Shown: positions 1-11,621 of the stretch, one piece after another | Position numbering within the stretch: the stretch's first letter is position 1 | How the letters are laid out: each line of letters begins with the position of its first letter | From: Trichosphaerium sp. ATCC 40318 | Taxonomy: Eukaryota > Discosea > Flabellinia > Trichosidae | Length of the DNA stretch: 64,000 nucleotides | Direction of reading: 5' to 3' | Assembly (NCBI GenBank): GCA_038496445.1 | Contig: JALMLS010000585.1 | Coordinates: 186,001 to 250,000 of the forward strand | Notes under the pieces: generated by a model | The model's input: the letters and a program-made list of their open reading frames with translations, nothing else | Database searches by the model: none | Told to the model about the DNA's origin: nothing | Program-made: the position numbers and the translations under genes

Positions 1-70
1 TCCATCCAGAAGCTACAAAGGGTGCATTGAAATGCTTACCGCCTTGCGGATTATTAAAGGTGAACAGTAA
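1..70 (+). CDS. C-terminal end of an unidentified protein (partial)
   Basis: The reading frame starting at base 2 stays open through about 22 codons, includes the segment YKGCIEMLTALRIIKGEQ, and ends in TAA at 68-70. The rest of the gene lies left of the window. The composition is protein-like (a short amphipathic helix), but it is too short to assign to a family. It could equally be the end of a last exon whose acceptor is outside the window. Confidence 0.45.
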   Translation, partial: PSRSYKGCIEMLTALRIIKGEQ

Positions 71-637
71 GACTCGTGGTCTTTGTATATGTGCGTCCTT
101 TCATATTTAGCTTTTTTGGTCTAATGTAGTTTTTTAAGATGGCAGTGCATGGTTTTATACTTTTGTAGGCCTTGGAGTTACCGCCTATGTGATAGGTACA
201 TCTAAAATCGATAATTTTAATAGCCAACATTGATGAAAGAAAACATTAAAAGGGAAACCAATCCCTAAAAAGAGCTTTTCTTAGTTCGTTGTGGTTTAAC
301 GCTTACTCTTAACTAGTTGTTATAATTGTAGTTGTAGTGATTACACGTCGTGCAAAACGTTGGAGGGAGTACAAAACACTTCAGTAACTAAGATATCATC
401 AATACACGTGTGCTAAATTTGAAGTGTTAAAATACACTAAATACAACCTTGTAACAACTCAATACACTTGCGTAAGTACTTGCTGTGACGTATTCAAGCG
501 CTCGCTAGTACACATACTAGGTGACTACGAAGTAATTTTTCTAAGTCACTTTGCTTATTCGCAACAAAACACGTGTTCAAGTAAACCCCTCAACTTAAAA
601 GTTCGACAAGGTTAATTTTCATACATACAGTACAGTC
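71..637. other. Intergenic region upstream of the SPFH gene
   Basis: No convincing coding exon was seen. The stretch is AT-rich and carries two CACGTG hexamers (about 404 and 569), the second inside the palindrome AACACGTGTT, 60-70 bases before the SPFH start codon. It probably holds the SPFH promoter. The only open frame, 424-615, has no ATG and no recognisable similarity. Confidence 0.5.
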
Positions 638-2173
638 ATGGCTGATAGTAAAAAATATGAAAAGTCAGAAGGAGACGAAGAAACAGTCCAAATGATACAA
701 GTTCGTCAAGTTTTATTTTAAAATTAACAACTAAAGTGTTATTAGAGGCCTATACGAGGTGAAACAGAAGAAGGGACATCAGTCGTGGCTTGGGTATTAG
801 GTGGGGTTTGTTTACCTCTCACTTTGCTTTGTAGTTGGTTTACAGTACAAGTACGTTAGCTGTGATCACGTGACATCTTTTTTTTAAATAGTTTAACGAC
901 ATTTTTCCGTTTTCTTTTCGTATTCAGTTCTTGCTTATCTGTGACGATTAGGAACGCGAAGAAGTAGTTGTATTGAGTTATGGTAAATTCGTTGGAATTG
1001 AAACCGAACCTGGATGTCACTGTAGGCACGTACTACACTAATATACATTCCAAATATGGGTTTATAATCTTACCTATATTTGCGTAATTGTTCGTTCTTC
1101 TTACATTTCTCCACTTAGAAATTGCTGGGGTAGAGAGCTTCGTAGAATATCTACAGCAACATTAACGTCAGAAATACCACCAACAAAAGTAATTGACCGC
1201 AACGGTAACCCAGGTACGCCAAAATTGGATATCTCCTCTTACCAGCATACTAACATCTCAACCTAGTTGTTGTTTCGGGTATTGTAACGTACTACTTCGA
1301 AGATCCAAAGAAAGCAGCCATTGACATTGGAAACTACATGCAGGTAAAGAAACCAACATTCTCAAAGCCTTTGTTAGTGTTGGCTTTAGCATGTGTTTAA
1401 CCTCAGTCGCTCAACCTTTTAGTTTGTGAACGATCAAGCTCAAGTAACTATGAAGCAACTGGTTTCTCGTTATCCATACGAAGCTGATTTTGGAGAAGAT
1501 GAGTACGATTCTAATGCAAAATGAAAAAAAAATGAGGAAAAATAGTCTGCTAACTGACCTTTTTTCAGAGACAGCACAAAAGACCATGAACCATGTTTGA
1601 AAACAGAAGCTCGCGAAATACAAATGGAGTTTACAGAATTACTCCAAAATCGTGTTGATATCGCAGGAGCACGTGTATGTGACTTGTGACGAGAAAAATC
1701 TACAAAAATTTAAACTAAGCTGATCGCTTTCTTAGGTTTTGTCTTTTCAGTTTAATGAGCTCAGTTATGCTCCTGAGATTGCTGCTGGTATGTTAAAGAG
1801 ACAACAAGCAAAAGCACTTGTTGATGCAAGAAAAAGTACGCCCTGTGGATATGAATGAGCTTTACCATTAGATCAATCTTTTATTTCCTCTGAGGAACAA
1901 CTTGACTTACTTATTTACACTAGCCATTGTATCTGGTGCTGTGGATATTGCTTATTCGGCTATGGAACAACTCGAACAACGAGGTGTTACCCTGCAACCT
2001 GAGGAAAAAACCAGATTGGTAAGCTGAACTTGTCCTTTTTTCTTCGTTTTGCAATTTTGCTCTTTTTTCTTTGCTGCCCTTGCTGATGTATTACCTAGGT
2101 TACTAACCTTTTAACTGTAATATGTGCTGAATCAGATGTCCAACCAACCATTCCAATGAACTCAAGGACGTAA
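638..2173 (+). CDS. SPFH/band-7 (stomatin-prohibitin-like) membrane protein
   Basis: Spliced gene of about eight exons. Exon 1 (638-700) gives a charged N-terminus; exon 2 (746-850) encodes a hydrophobic membrane anchor (VVAWVLGGVCLPLTLLCSWF). The SPFH domain follows, with the family hallmarks GRELRRISTATLTSEIPPTKVIDRNGNP, then YYFEDPKKAAIDIGNYMQ, then FNELSYAPEIAAGMLKRQQA and the helical stretch IVSGAVDIAYSAMEQLEQRG. Stop TAA at 2171-2173. SPFH proteins form ring-like scaffolds in membranes; this sub-type, with a transmembrane segment directly before the domain, resembles SPFH proteins of protists and bacteria rather than prohibitin or flotillin. The intron at 1026-1118 only keeps frame if its donor is GC (AG^GCACGT). 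Family is confident; cellular role is not known. Confidence 0.88.
1026..1118 (+). other. GC-AG intron in the SPFH gene (donor GCACGT)
   Basis: The exon ending ...GGATGTCACTGTAG at 1025 must join to AAATTGCTGG at 1119 to give PGCHCRNCWGREL. The nearby GT at 1022 would create TAA at the join. The in-frame solution is a GC donor with GCACGT at 1026-1031. The same donor hexamer recurs at 21744 and, on the minus strand, at 23276. Confidence 0.6.
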
Positions 2174-2826
2174 ACGTAACAGTACTGTTAGACTCTCAAA
2201 ACATTCAAATAAACACCTATTCCTTGTGAACCCACATTGCAGTGACTCACAATTTTTTTCCAATGCTTTGTGAATATGAAGTGATAGAATAAGTCACAAA
2301 GTCGTGGAATAGGACAACTAAAAAACGGCCAAAACAGTTGTATAATACCTTTTTTTTTAACAATATTTTAAAACAATACTCGGGATTCTAAGCATCACGT
2401 GATACATCTACTTAGTTATATCCCTCACGTGTTACGACCTCTTCTTATCGTCGTATAATTTAGTGAACTAACTCACTGATAGTAAGCGTGTCCATACTTG
2501 GATCCCTGAATAATAACAAGTGAGTAAATAACTTCAACATCAGTTCAAAAAATATGAAACATAGTTTACCACCAAATAGACGAATGAAAAAAAATTGTAG
2601 TTGCTACAAACACCAGAAAAACGCTGTAGGAGGCATTAAGAGCGCAAAAACTCACGAATGTTTTTATTTCGTGAATGGCTTAAAAGTCCTCCAATTGTGG
2701 TAAAATTGCTAGCATAGTATAATGTACGAGTAGGAAATAATAACACTTTAAATTTAAACCGTTTTCAAGTTCTTTGAAGGCAAAGAACATAAACTTGGGT
2801 TCGATTTTGCTTGGAATTCAATTGTT
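2174..2826. other. Convergent intergenic region
   Basis: Lies between the 3' ends of the SPFH gene (+) and the P/Q-rich gene (-). AT-rich with poly-A/T runs and two CACGTG hexamers about 30 bases apart (2395, 2426). No gene or RNA was recognised. If the last intron of the minus-strand gene is retained, its frame extends to 2765. Confidence 0.5.
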
Positions 2827-3610
2827 TTAAACTATAACTTCCATAGGTGTTTTGTTGGAGTAAAAACAAGTGGTTTGGTAGCAAAGAAGAGGATATTTTC
2901 GGATATTTCTCTGAAACAAAGACAAAAAATACTAATGTTGATAAAAACAGCATTAGACGCACCTTAAACTTTTTAGTCTTGAACTTCTTTGCTTTAAACT
3001 TCTTTACTTTGAATTTCTTGGCTTTGTACTTGTTGCCTTTGAACTTTTTCGCTTTGAATTTCCTACCGTTACCTTGTCCATCATAGCCTTAGTTGAAGTG
3101 TGAGAAGGTCAATTTTAGGTAGAAAAAGCCAAAATAAAATTGTGGAGAAGATACAATCCCGTTGTTTTTGATCATTACCTTTGTAGTGGCCATACTTGGT
3201 CTTTGTTTTAGTTACGTAGCCATTAGGACCGACGCCGTAAGACGCTGAAGCAAATTAGTAAATAGTTATTCCGTTAACTGCGTTCGTACTGTGGCTTGAA
3301 GGTCTAGGAGCACCTACTGGACCCATTGGAGATGTCTGATACATGTATTGGCCGTAAGCAGCGTGTGGAACTATTTTGTGTTAAACAGAAACGTTACTAC
3401 AATGCGTGTACTATATGGCGGCGCGTTGTATTGTGGTGCATATCCGCCTGGAACACTTGAGTGTGTTGCAGTTACATGGTTAGTTGTTGATGCTTGTCCA
3501 GGGAAGGGCTCTGTTGTAGCACGTTGAATTTGCGGCTGAACCGTAGCTTGGAAATTCTGTCCTGGGTAAGCCGAACTATAATTACCGTTGGTATTATGCT
3601 GTTGCGCCAT
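2827..3610 (-). CDS. Small P/Q/Y-rich protein with repeated Lys-Phe tail
   Basis: Starts at the ATG at 3610. Exon 1 encodes a low-complexity, Gln/Ala/Pro/Tyr-rich segment (AYPGQNFQATVQPQ, PGGYAPQYNAPPY). Two short exons follow (YGQYMYQTSPMGPVGAPRPSS; SYGVGPNGYVTKTKTKYGHYK), then a last large exon carrying about nine copies of a K-x-K-K-F-K unit (2960-3080 on this strand). A GTGCGT donor after the repeat would splice to a short C-terminus ending at 2827; without splicing the frame ends at 2765. No enzyme motif is present. Such basic, aromatic-rich tails can bind nucleic acid or membranes, but that is only inference. The product looks intrinsically disordered. Confidence 0.6.
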
Positions 3611-3789
3611 TCTTTAGGTTTACAGTAAAAATAAACGTCGGCGTTCATAGTTTTCAACTTTAAGTCGCGTTCATGTGATAAACTGGTAATCAACCTTTGT
3701 GTAACGTATATATTATTTGTTGGCGTAGACAGAAGCAATTATTGCGATTTTAGGCGGATTGTTGCAATAAGTACATAAACGAAACGCAC

Positions 3790-6683
3790 ATGCGCTCAGT
3801 AGTCCTGAAACGTAAGAGATCGTCTTCCTTGCTCTCAACAAATGAAACTACAGACAACAAAAAGCAGAAAAAGGAAGAACAGCTATGGAAGGTACCAAGA
3901 GCTTAATTTACATAACACTTACGTATTTTTAACGTTAAACTGACAAGTTTACGTAGATGTGCGTTAGAATCATAGATACGCGCGGTTTTACGAACTCCTA
4001 TTACTCTTTCAAACGTCTAGGGTACGCTGAACACCTTTTGGCAACCGCAGTTTCGATTTAGAAATTAGATCGTTACAACTTTGTAACGTACTCTAATTGC
4101 TCTTCCCTACGCGCATTTTAGTCTTTCACAGCATTTTGACAGCTTGTCAAAACCAATAACGGATAATTCACAGATAACTTTTTTTAACGACATTTTCTAG
4201 CTATGTAGGTTTGTGGTGGCCAAAACTATTATATAAAATCATTCCTCACTTAGATACCTTACGGTACGCAGCAGCTAGCGGTTCGTTAATTATGGTGTTT
4301 GATCAGAAAAAAAAGATCTTGTTTTCGGAAAAAGCTGTTTTTTTGTTTTTTGACTATTTTCAGGTCGTTGCCGAATAGTAAACGTGTAGAACAGCTTAGA
4401 GCGATATTCTCAGAGACTGATTGTAAAAAATATTACAGGGAGACTTCAAAGCAGTTTGTGTCAAGTGTAAAGTACGCGTACATGTTTTTTCGGATCTTTT
4501 GTTAATGGTTATTTTGTCTCACGTGTTTTTTTAGCTCGTTCTTCTTTAGAGCAACCATAGGTGAGCGCATAATTATTTATGATCACATATCACGACCTGA
4601 GTTCGTGATTGGAGAGATAACAAGTAATGTGATGTGGACAGTAGAAAGAGACGTTGGTGTGTTTGTCAATCTGTTTTTTGACCTTTCAGCACTTTCTTGT
4701 TTTGTAAAGTTCTTTGACTCATACCTTAGGCGTTATATTGAAGGATAAAGCATCAAGCAATCTAATACTACCTGTGAGACGCGTAAAATGGACTAAAATA
4801 TCGAATAGTAGCAAGGAATGGGGAGGATTGATGGAAGAAGTAATTACTTTGAGTCTTTTTTTTTCAAAAAACCGTTCACTCTTTTGACATATTTTTCCAA
4901 AAGGCAAAAGCTTTAGATCCAACCAAGAAAGTCAGAGGTCTTTACTTAAATACTACTGGAAGATTTTCAAACTACTTAAAAACAACAAAATTGCACATGT
5001 TTAGAGCATTACTTTCAAAGGAAACAATAATCCGGGACTTTATAAGTCAAGTAAGTACGATTGGTTGTTTTCACAGCTTCTAATGTGTGTTTGTAGGATA
5101 TAGAGATACCAGAAAATATTATTGCACATGAGCATTGTAAGAATACTACGTTTAAGACCACTAAACCTCAGGATACTTTCGAAGTAAGTTAACAAAACAT
5201 GTTTTGGGTTTTTGATCAACCAAAAAAAAAATGGAAAAAAATAAGAAAACAAGTGCAGTGGTTTACAGCAATTGTTATTATAACTACCAATTCTATATGT
5301 AACTTTACTTATTTTATTAATTAGAGAATGACTGTTATGTCTCTTGACTGGGAAGGCGAAGATATACTAAAAATGGACTTCTCACAATACTCACCGAAAA
5401 CAAAATCATCAAAAAACAAGAATGCTAAGAGTTCTGTTTTGATTGACTTAGTCCATGCTAAAGAAGATGAAGACCCAGAAGAAGAAGAGAAAGACGTATC
5501 TCTAACAGAGATTGGCGATATTAGACCTATGTCGTATATGCAAGACATTGATGAAGGTCATGGCTTCAATCTTGTTGATCCATCGTACAATGACATTCCA
5601 TCTTTTATTGAAGAATCGCATAATCAAGCAAAAGATACTCAAGCACAGAGTGAAACTGTTAAAGATGAAGAAGATATCATCATGCCTTATACAACCAAGT
5701 TAATTACACCAGAAGGTACTCAAAGTAGAAAAGAAAATGACGTCATCAGCAAACAAAACAATTCTTCCAACATTCCTCGCCCTCCTCAACCAACAGAAAG
5801 ACGTACTATAACCCATCAACCTATTAGTCACTCCGAGAAATTAGTACTTGCGGAAGAGAAGAGTGAAGGAGGTCGTAATGTAAATAATATTGAAGCTTCT
5901 AGCAAAGGTGTTCCAACTCTGATTGGTAATGTCACTAGAGCACAAGGAAACGCAAACCGAGGGAAGAACGGAGGCCAAACTAGGATTAGAGCTCATGGAC
6001 GTGGAACCGTCAGTTCTAACAGCAGAGGTGGACGTGGCCGAGGTCGAGGTCAAGCTCGTGGGCGTGGACTTGTACATGGACATATTAATAGTTCCTACAG
6101 CATGGGTCAAGGTGCACATGGTGGTCCTACTCATAAAGTGTCAAAGCCAAAAGAGAAGGTAGATTCGCCACATGGTGAAGAAGACGCTAGAATATGGACA
6201 ACCGAACAGTATGGGTTAATGGACAGAGTTTTGGCGCTTCGTAAAATGTCATCTGCTAATGCCACATTGGCACAAGAAGCAGATACATTAGATACTCCAA
6301 CGGATATTGAGATGAAAGATTCTTCTGATTTGTTTGGTGAAAGAGAAAACAGTGATGACACCAATACCAATCATGATAGTGATTATGACTACAGTGATGG
6401 TTTGTCAAATCATTCTGAAGTTGTTGTTGAAAGGCGTAATGGTGACTCAGAGGTGATTGTAATGGTGAATAGAAGAAAGAAAAACAGGGAAAAGAATGAG
6501 AGGATTATTATTGATGACGAAGAAACAAAGGTGACTGATAATCATAGTAATGGTGTATATACAAAATCTCAACTGAAAGAGAAACTAAATGATCATCAGG
6601 TAAAGCTAGAATCAGCATATAAACAAGTTATGATACTTATGAGCGAACAAAAGAAGCTTAAGGAATTACTTGAAGAAATGTAA
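3790..6683 (+). CDS. PWWP-like, RGG-box and coiled-coil nuclear protein
   Basis: Start ATG at 3790 opens a basic stretch (LKRKRSSS, KKQKKEE) typical of a nuclear localisation signal. A small exon near 3960-4018 and the exon from about 4202 give GLWWPKLLYK, which resembles the core of a PWWP chromatin-reading domain. Further exons are phase-consistent: LPNSKRVEQLRAIFSETD, FFRATIGERIIIYDHISRPEF, VRRVKWTKI, LYLNTTGRFSNYLKTTK. The last exon (from about 5325) is 450 codons of acidic low-complexity sequence with an Arg-Gly cluster (GGRGRGRGQARGRG, 6025-6070), acidic patches, and a C-terminal coiled coil (KSQLKEKLNDHQVKLESAY). RGG boxes bind RNA and PWWP domains bind methylated histones and DNA, so a chromatin or RNA role is likely. 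The 3900-4200 exon structure is the least certain part. Confidence 0.7.
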
Positions 6684-6841
6684 AAAAAAACCCCACTGTT
6701 TAATGACTTGTAAATGCAATTAGAAGGTCTTTCATTAAAATGATATGAGCCAAAATACACTCACATGAATGCCCTTTTATAAACACCTAGATTGGGTGCT
6801 ATGCAAAATAGTTGTATAGTTGTTTACCAAACAATCACTGA

Positions 6842-7114
6842 TCAGTCTGTACATAGAAATTTCCAGTCGCCTTGAAAGTCGTTTGACAGCACTAAACCAA
6901 AGTTAAACGGCCTTACACGTGTAGGGGCAAACCCAGGTTCTTTGGAGAATCTGTGTTTGTAATGGTACTTACTGTTATCGCCGCGGTTTGCACCTGTATT
7001 TATTTTTGCATAAATCAAATAAACCAAACAAATAAACAAGCTTACACGCGCACGTCTCCATGAAATACGTAAAATTGGAAGCGCTAGCCAGACACACAAA
7101 TTCACACTAGTCAC
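6842..7114 (-). CDS. Hypothetical small single-exon membrane protein
   Basis: An uninterrupted 90-codon frame from the ATG at 7114. Residues 1-40 contain two hydrophobic stretches (NLCVWLALPILRI; VSLFICLVYLIYA) separated by the basic segment SWRRAR; the rest is polar and aromatic (KYHYKHRFSKEPGFAPTRVRPF). It lies between the RGG gene and the exchanger, divergent from the latter. I do not recognise a family. Internal GTAAGC and GTAAGT sites exist, so it may be spliced differently. Moderate to low confidence that it is a gene. Confidence 0.4.
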   Translation of the reverse strand: MTSVNLCVWLALPILRISWRRARVSLFICLVYLIYAKINTGANRGDNSKYHYKHRFSKEPGFAPTRVRPFNFGLVLSNDFQGDWKFLCTD

Positions 7115-7321
7115 TTTGTAGCAATTACTCTATTTCCATCTAATTTACAAACGACATAACATTACATTATGCTAACACAGGAGAAGCAACCCTGTTTGCA
7201 GAGACTTACAGTAGCAACGAGGTTCTCCTTGGATAAATTTCTTTTTTCCTTTCTGAGCTTTAAGTGTACAAGCACAAGTGTACCTTTAAGTCTTGTTAAG
7301 GCTAATCTTTCCATAAAAACC

Positions 7322-10178
7322 ATGACACGAAGTGTTCTTTGCTTACTTTGGTTTATCATTATCGTAGCGCAATGCTATGAATCACGTGTTGATGTAGCAG
7401 AATCAAAAATCGTTTCATGGACTTTAAATAGTAATAACACCAACGGAAACCATACAGACGATGAATGCAAGTGCGTAACATCGAGATAGACTGAGCGTTA
7501 AACAAACAATTTCCAATCCGCTAATCTACGCGTTTAAACAGTCCCCACGATGAGGAAGATCAATGTTCATACGTAAAAGAAGAGGAAGAATGTCATTTGG
7601 AAGAAGGTGCATTAGACTTTTCTTAAGCGCTCAAAAACGAGATTTCTTGTACAAGGTGATTGTTAACAGGTTAATTAAGGGCTCATTAACTATATCGAGT
7701 TTTATTACTGCCAAGATGTACCAAGACAATTTACTATAGTGCTATACGTATCCATCAAAGCGCGTGCTGTTAGCGTTGCCACGTGACGTAAAATGACGGT
7801 TTAGGAAAACTGGTGCTTTTTGGAAGAGCGGGTTTTGGCACAAACCTTTTCACGAGCACGTGGTTTTTTGGGTCAACTTGTTTTACTTCTTTCTTGTTTT
7901 GTTTGTTTTTCTTGATTTAGTAGATCGCTTGGTTGTTCCTTCTCTTTTTTCTTATTGGAAAAGTTGCCGATGATTACTTTTGTCCTGCACTCGAGAGACT
8001 GGGAATAATATTGCATATGTCACCTGAAGTTGCTGGAGTGACAGTTCTAGCTTTGGGAAACGGAGGACCTAACGTTGCAGCAAGTGCGTTTAACAAGTAC
8101 TTTCCTTGCAATAACTGAAGCGTCTGTTAGGTTTTGCAGCTATAAACTCTGATAATGTAGAACTAGCCATTGGCGAGAACTTTGGTAGTGCTATATTCGT
8201 TATATTAATTGTACTCGGTGCTGTCAGTTTCATATCTAAAGTAATACGTTCTTTGTTTTACTTAACTTGATTTTTTACTGTATTTTTAAAGGCTGAACTT
8301 CAGCGATGGGCTTTCCTTCGTGATGTTCTATTTTTCTTGATTGGTACAGCTGTTGTTGTAGGTATAATGTGGGATAAGAGAATATACTTGTGGGAAAGTT
8401 TGGGGTTCCTTGTATACTACTTTATGTATCCTCTTTTTTTTCTCATATTTAACGTTCTTCACTATTGTTATTCTTCTTTTATTCTCAAGATATGTCGGTG
8501 TTACAGTGATACATCATTATTATATGATGTGGAAAAATAGAGCAAAACCAAAGGGAAGCCGTAAGTAACCGATACAGTACAACAGAGTGTTACATTCTTA
8601 AACAACCACAGGTATTCAAAACAATACGTTGGATGAGAATGATGAAAAATACAGCCTTGAAGAACAAAGTGATAACGAAACAAAACCTCTTGTTAATATG
8701 AGTAAAGAAGATGATGAAAGTAAACCATTTACATTTGAGAAGTACACACATGAAAAAACACGTGATAACTAATATGTGAAATAGTTGGTTTTCAGATTTT
8801 AAAAAGAGATCATTAATAAGCAAGGTAAGAGTTCTAATGAATCTGGTTGTTATTTTCTAACTTGATATTATAAGATATATTATGTAGTATCTTATCCGTT
8901 CTTAATTCCTTTTATCATCACAATACCAGAGTCTCAAAGATGGAACAAGTACGAATCTCCTTCTTTCATTAAACAGCAACATTTTCTCTAACGTCTTTTT
9001 TCTGTTAGTTACTACCTGCACCTTTATTAATTTCCTTTCCTTTAGACTCTCTATTTTGGTTTCTTTTGCTACTTCTCCAATTGTTATTATGGCAGCAGTT
9101 GTGCGTAAAGGATATTTATTTCAATACGAACCAAGCGCCTTCATGGTTTACTAGCTAAATGAACTTAGGCGCCTGACTTTACTGCTACAGTTGGTGGGTT
9201 TCCTATTGTTTGTATTTTGGTTATAATAGGAGCCACCGCTGGTTTGATTTTGTTTTTCGTAACCAAGTTTGACAAAAGACCTTCATGGGACGTGGTACGT
9301 CAAAAAAAAAATAATCTAACAATTGAAAGCAAATATACTTTCTGATTTTTTTCTCATGTTTGGACCTTGTTTTTAACCTAGAGCACAAGGTGTTTATAAT
9401 TTGGACGTTTATTATGAGTGTGTTTTGGCTTTATCTCATTGCTAATGAACTTGTAAACATACTGGAGGTATGAAAAGGAAATCCAGCTTCCAAGTGCTAA
9501 ATAGTTTAAACTAATCTTTAGTTTCTTGGTATGTTGTGGAGTATATCACCTATAATCCTTGGTGTAACTGTTCTCGCACTTGGCGACAGTATCGGAGGTA
9601 CACAATGTTAGAGCTAGCTTTTTGTTTTCAGTTTTGTTCCAGCAATGTTATGTCGTTTTATGTTAATTCATATCATCAAATCGGGTGGATTCGTTGTCCT
9701 CATCCTGTAGTTGTTTCATGTCACTTAATTTAATGAATTAGATATGGTTGCTAATGTCATAATGGCTAAGAAAGGATTTCCAAGAATGGCTGTTGCTGCA
9801 GTTTATGCCGGTCCAACGTTCAGTATCCACAAATTGTTCATTCCATTTTTTTTTTACATTTACTGTTTATAATGTTAATGTTCTTTTCCTTTACTCTCTT
9901 TCTTTGATATGCTATTCGGTTTAGCACTTGCTCTTACGTATAAAACAGCAACAACGTACCCTGAACCTCTTGATGCAAGTGTAGAGTCAGAAACTCATTT
10001 TATAATCATATCATCATTCCTTCTTGGTTGTCTTGCTCTTAGCTTGATTGTTATCAGCCTTTCGAAGTTTAGAGTCTATAAAATATATGGCGGCATACTA
10101 CTTGGTTTATACGCATGTTTTGCAGTGACAGTGATTGTAGCAGAAATAGTTTTTGCAAAGACTGATGATGAAGATTAA
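7322..10178 (+). CDS. Sodium(cation)/calcium exchanger, NCLX/CCX type
   Basis: About 16 short exons. ATG at 7322 gives a signal peptide (SVLCLLWFIIIVAQC), then an acidic Cys-containing lumenal segment, then LINYIEFYYC, the signature start of the K+-dependent/NCLX exchanger family. The first alpha repeat is GVTVLALGNGGPNVAAS (about 8035-8083), followed by GENFGSAIFVILIVLGAV. A charged cytosolic loop (8620-8790) precedes the second alpha repeat, ILGVTVLALGDSIGDMVANVI (9570-9760), then GPTFNMLFGLALAL and a final TM pair. These are the ion-binding repeats of CaCA antiporters; the protein should export Ca2+ against a Na+ or other monovalent cation gradient. Odd points: alpha-1 has PN where PD is usual, alpha-2 has GDSIGD where GNSIGD is usual, and the last intron appears to end in TG. 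Confidence 0.9.
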
Positions 10179-10405
10179 TCATGTTTTATGAATATCTCCA
10201 AATAAAAAATAACACGTGTTGCATAAAAGTAACAGCGATTAGCGTATGTGTTTGCAGTTATACCCAAGCTCTAATTTCATCAAAAGTAGTACTAACGCTT
10301 AGATTGGTAGCTATATTTAACTGATTTGCTGTTGACACAACATTGGTTTGTCGCACAAAGTAAAACCATCAAAGAATCATTGTTCATCGTTATCCACAAC
10401 AAATA

Positions 10406-11329
10406 ATGAATTTCTGTGGTTTTTCTGTACAGGCTCTATTGTATTATCGTGAGCACCACACAGACGTTTTTAGTAAAATTATTGCAAAACAACACCAAAC
10501 GCTCATAAAACAAGTCGAAAGTGTCATTGATGCCGTAAATACAAACCTTGTAAAACAACTCAACGAAGCGCTTTTAAAACACTCGAATTCAAGTGTTACA
10601 ACAGAGAATAAGCGGTTGAGAGACTCGAACGACTTCGACTCTCATAAACAAAAAGAGAGGTATGTTCTAAAAAATAACCAACTGTTCACTTCCAACGTCT
10701 TTTACTTATTCGTTGAAAAAGTAAGACATTAGTGCACATGAAGAACTGAATAACATTATTTGCTTTCCTCCAGAAGTCATCTCGAATATTCTACACCTTA
10801 CAGATGCCAAAGACAGATTCTCTGTTGCTCATCATATGGCTGATATTATTCATGATATAAACATGTTAATCTGAAACGATATCAAGATATTCTAAAGATT
10901 CAACAATACAAAGGTGTTATGAAAAACAATATTGTCCAGATAGGCTCCATGAGCAATAATTCAGTATTTTCATTGGTGGCTAGTTGTAGTAAAATCAAAA
11001 GAGCACATTGGAACAGAAAGGTCCGCAACAATGATCTGAAATTGCTGAATAGTAGGAAGAAAGTTAGTTTTATTGATATTAGTATTGTCCATTAATATCA
11101 GATGAAGGCATTAAAGAACTCAAAGGAGTTAGTAATATTAATCTCAAATTGTCGTAGAGTAGGAGATGAAGGTATCAAAGCACTTGTTGGAGTACATACC
11201 ATTAATCTCAGGTATTGTACTATGACAGATGAAGGTATCAAAGCACTTGCTGGAGTGCATACCATTCACCTTTGGAGTTGTCGAGAAATTACTGATGAAG
11301 GCATCAAGACACTCATTGGTGTGACATAG
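10406..11329 (+). pseudogene. Decayed F-box/leucine-rich-repeat protein gene
   Basis: The 5' part (ATG at 10406) encodes a Gln/Asn-rich coiled segment and, after an intron, an F-box-like stretch ICFPPEVISNILHLTDAKDRFSVAHH. It then runs into TGA at about 10872 while the sequence continues sensibly in another frame (NLKRYQDILKIQQYKG). The 3' part (11095-11329) carries tandem LRR-like units of about 24 residues with the core TDEGIKALAGVHTI, but the first unit is out of frame with the next by one base near 11145. At least two frame breaks, with no splice solution that I can see, argue for a pseudogene. Related repeat remnants occur at 40.77-40.93 kb. A set of unrecognised introns is the alternative. 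Confidence 0.55.
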
Positions 11330-11621
11330 AATTTATAGTAACAATTGCCCAAATATAACACATGCTTGTATCAAAAAAATGTCTGTGAAATGTAGATAGA
11401 CACTAAATTGTGACAATATAAAATAGTACAGCAACCTTTAGTGCAATAAATTCAGTTTTTTAGGTAAGAAAAAGCTCCTGTTTAAAGGGATGTTTGTTGC
11501 TTGCCATCTTGCAGAGAATGTTAATGTGATTGACAAGATTGGCCAGCTAGATTCTTCAAACAACTGGAATTCAGAATACATACAAATGACGAGTATTATT
11601 GAAAGTTATTTTTGGCTTTAT

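Noticed and set aside
5841-6162. Several 70-97-codon frames on both strands
   Set aside because: They overlap the RGG-box region of the large plus-strand exon, whose Arg/Gly-rich codons leave other frames open.
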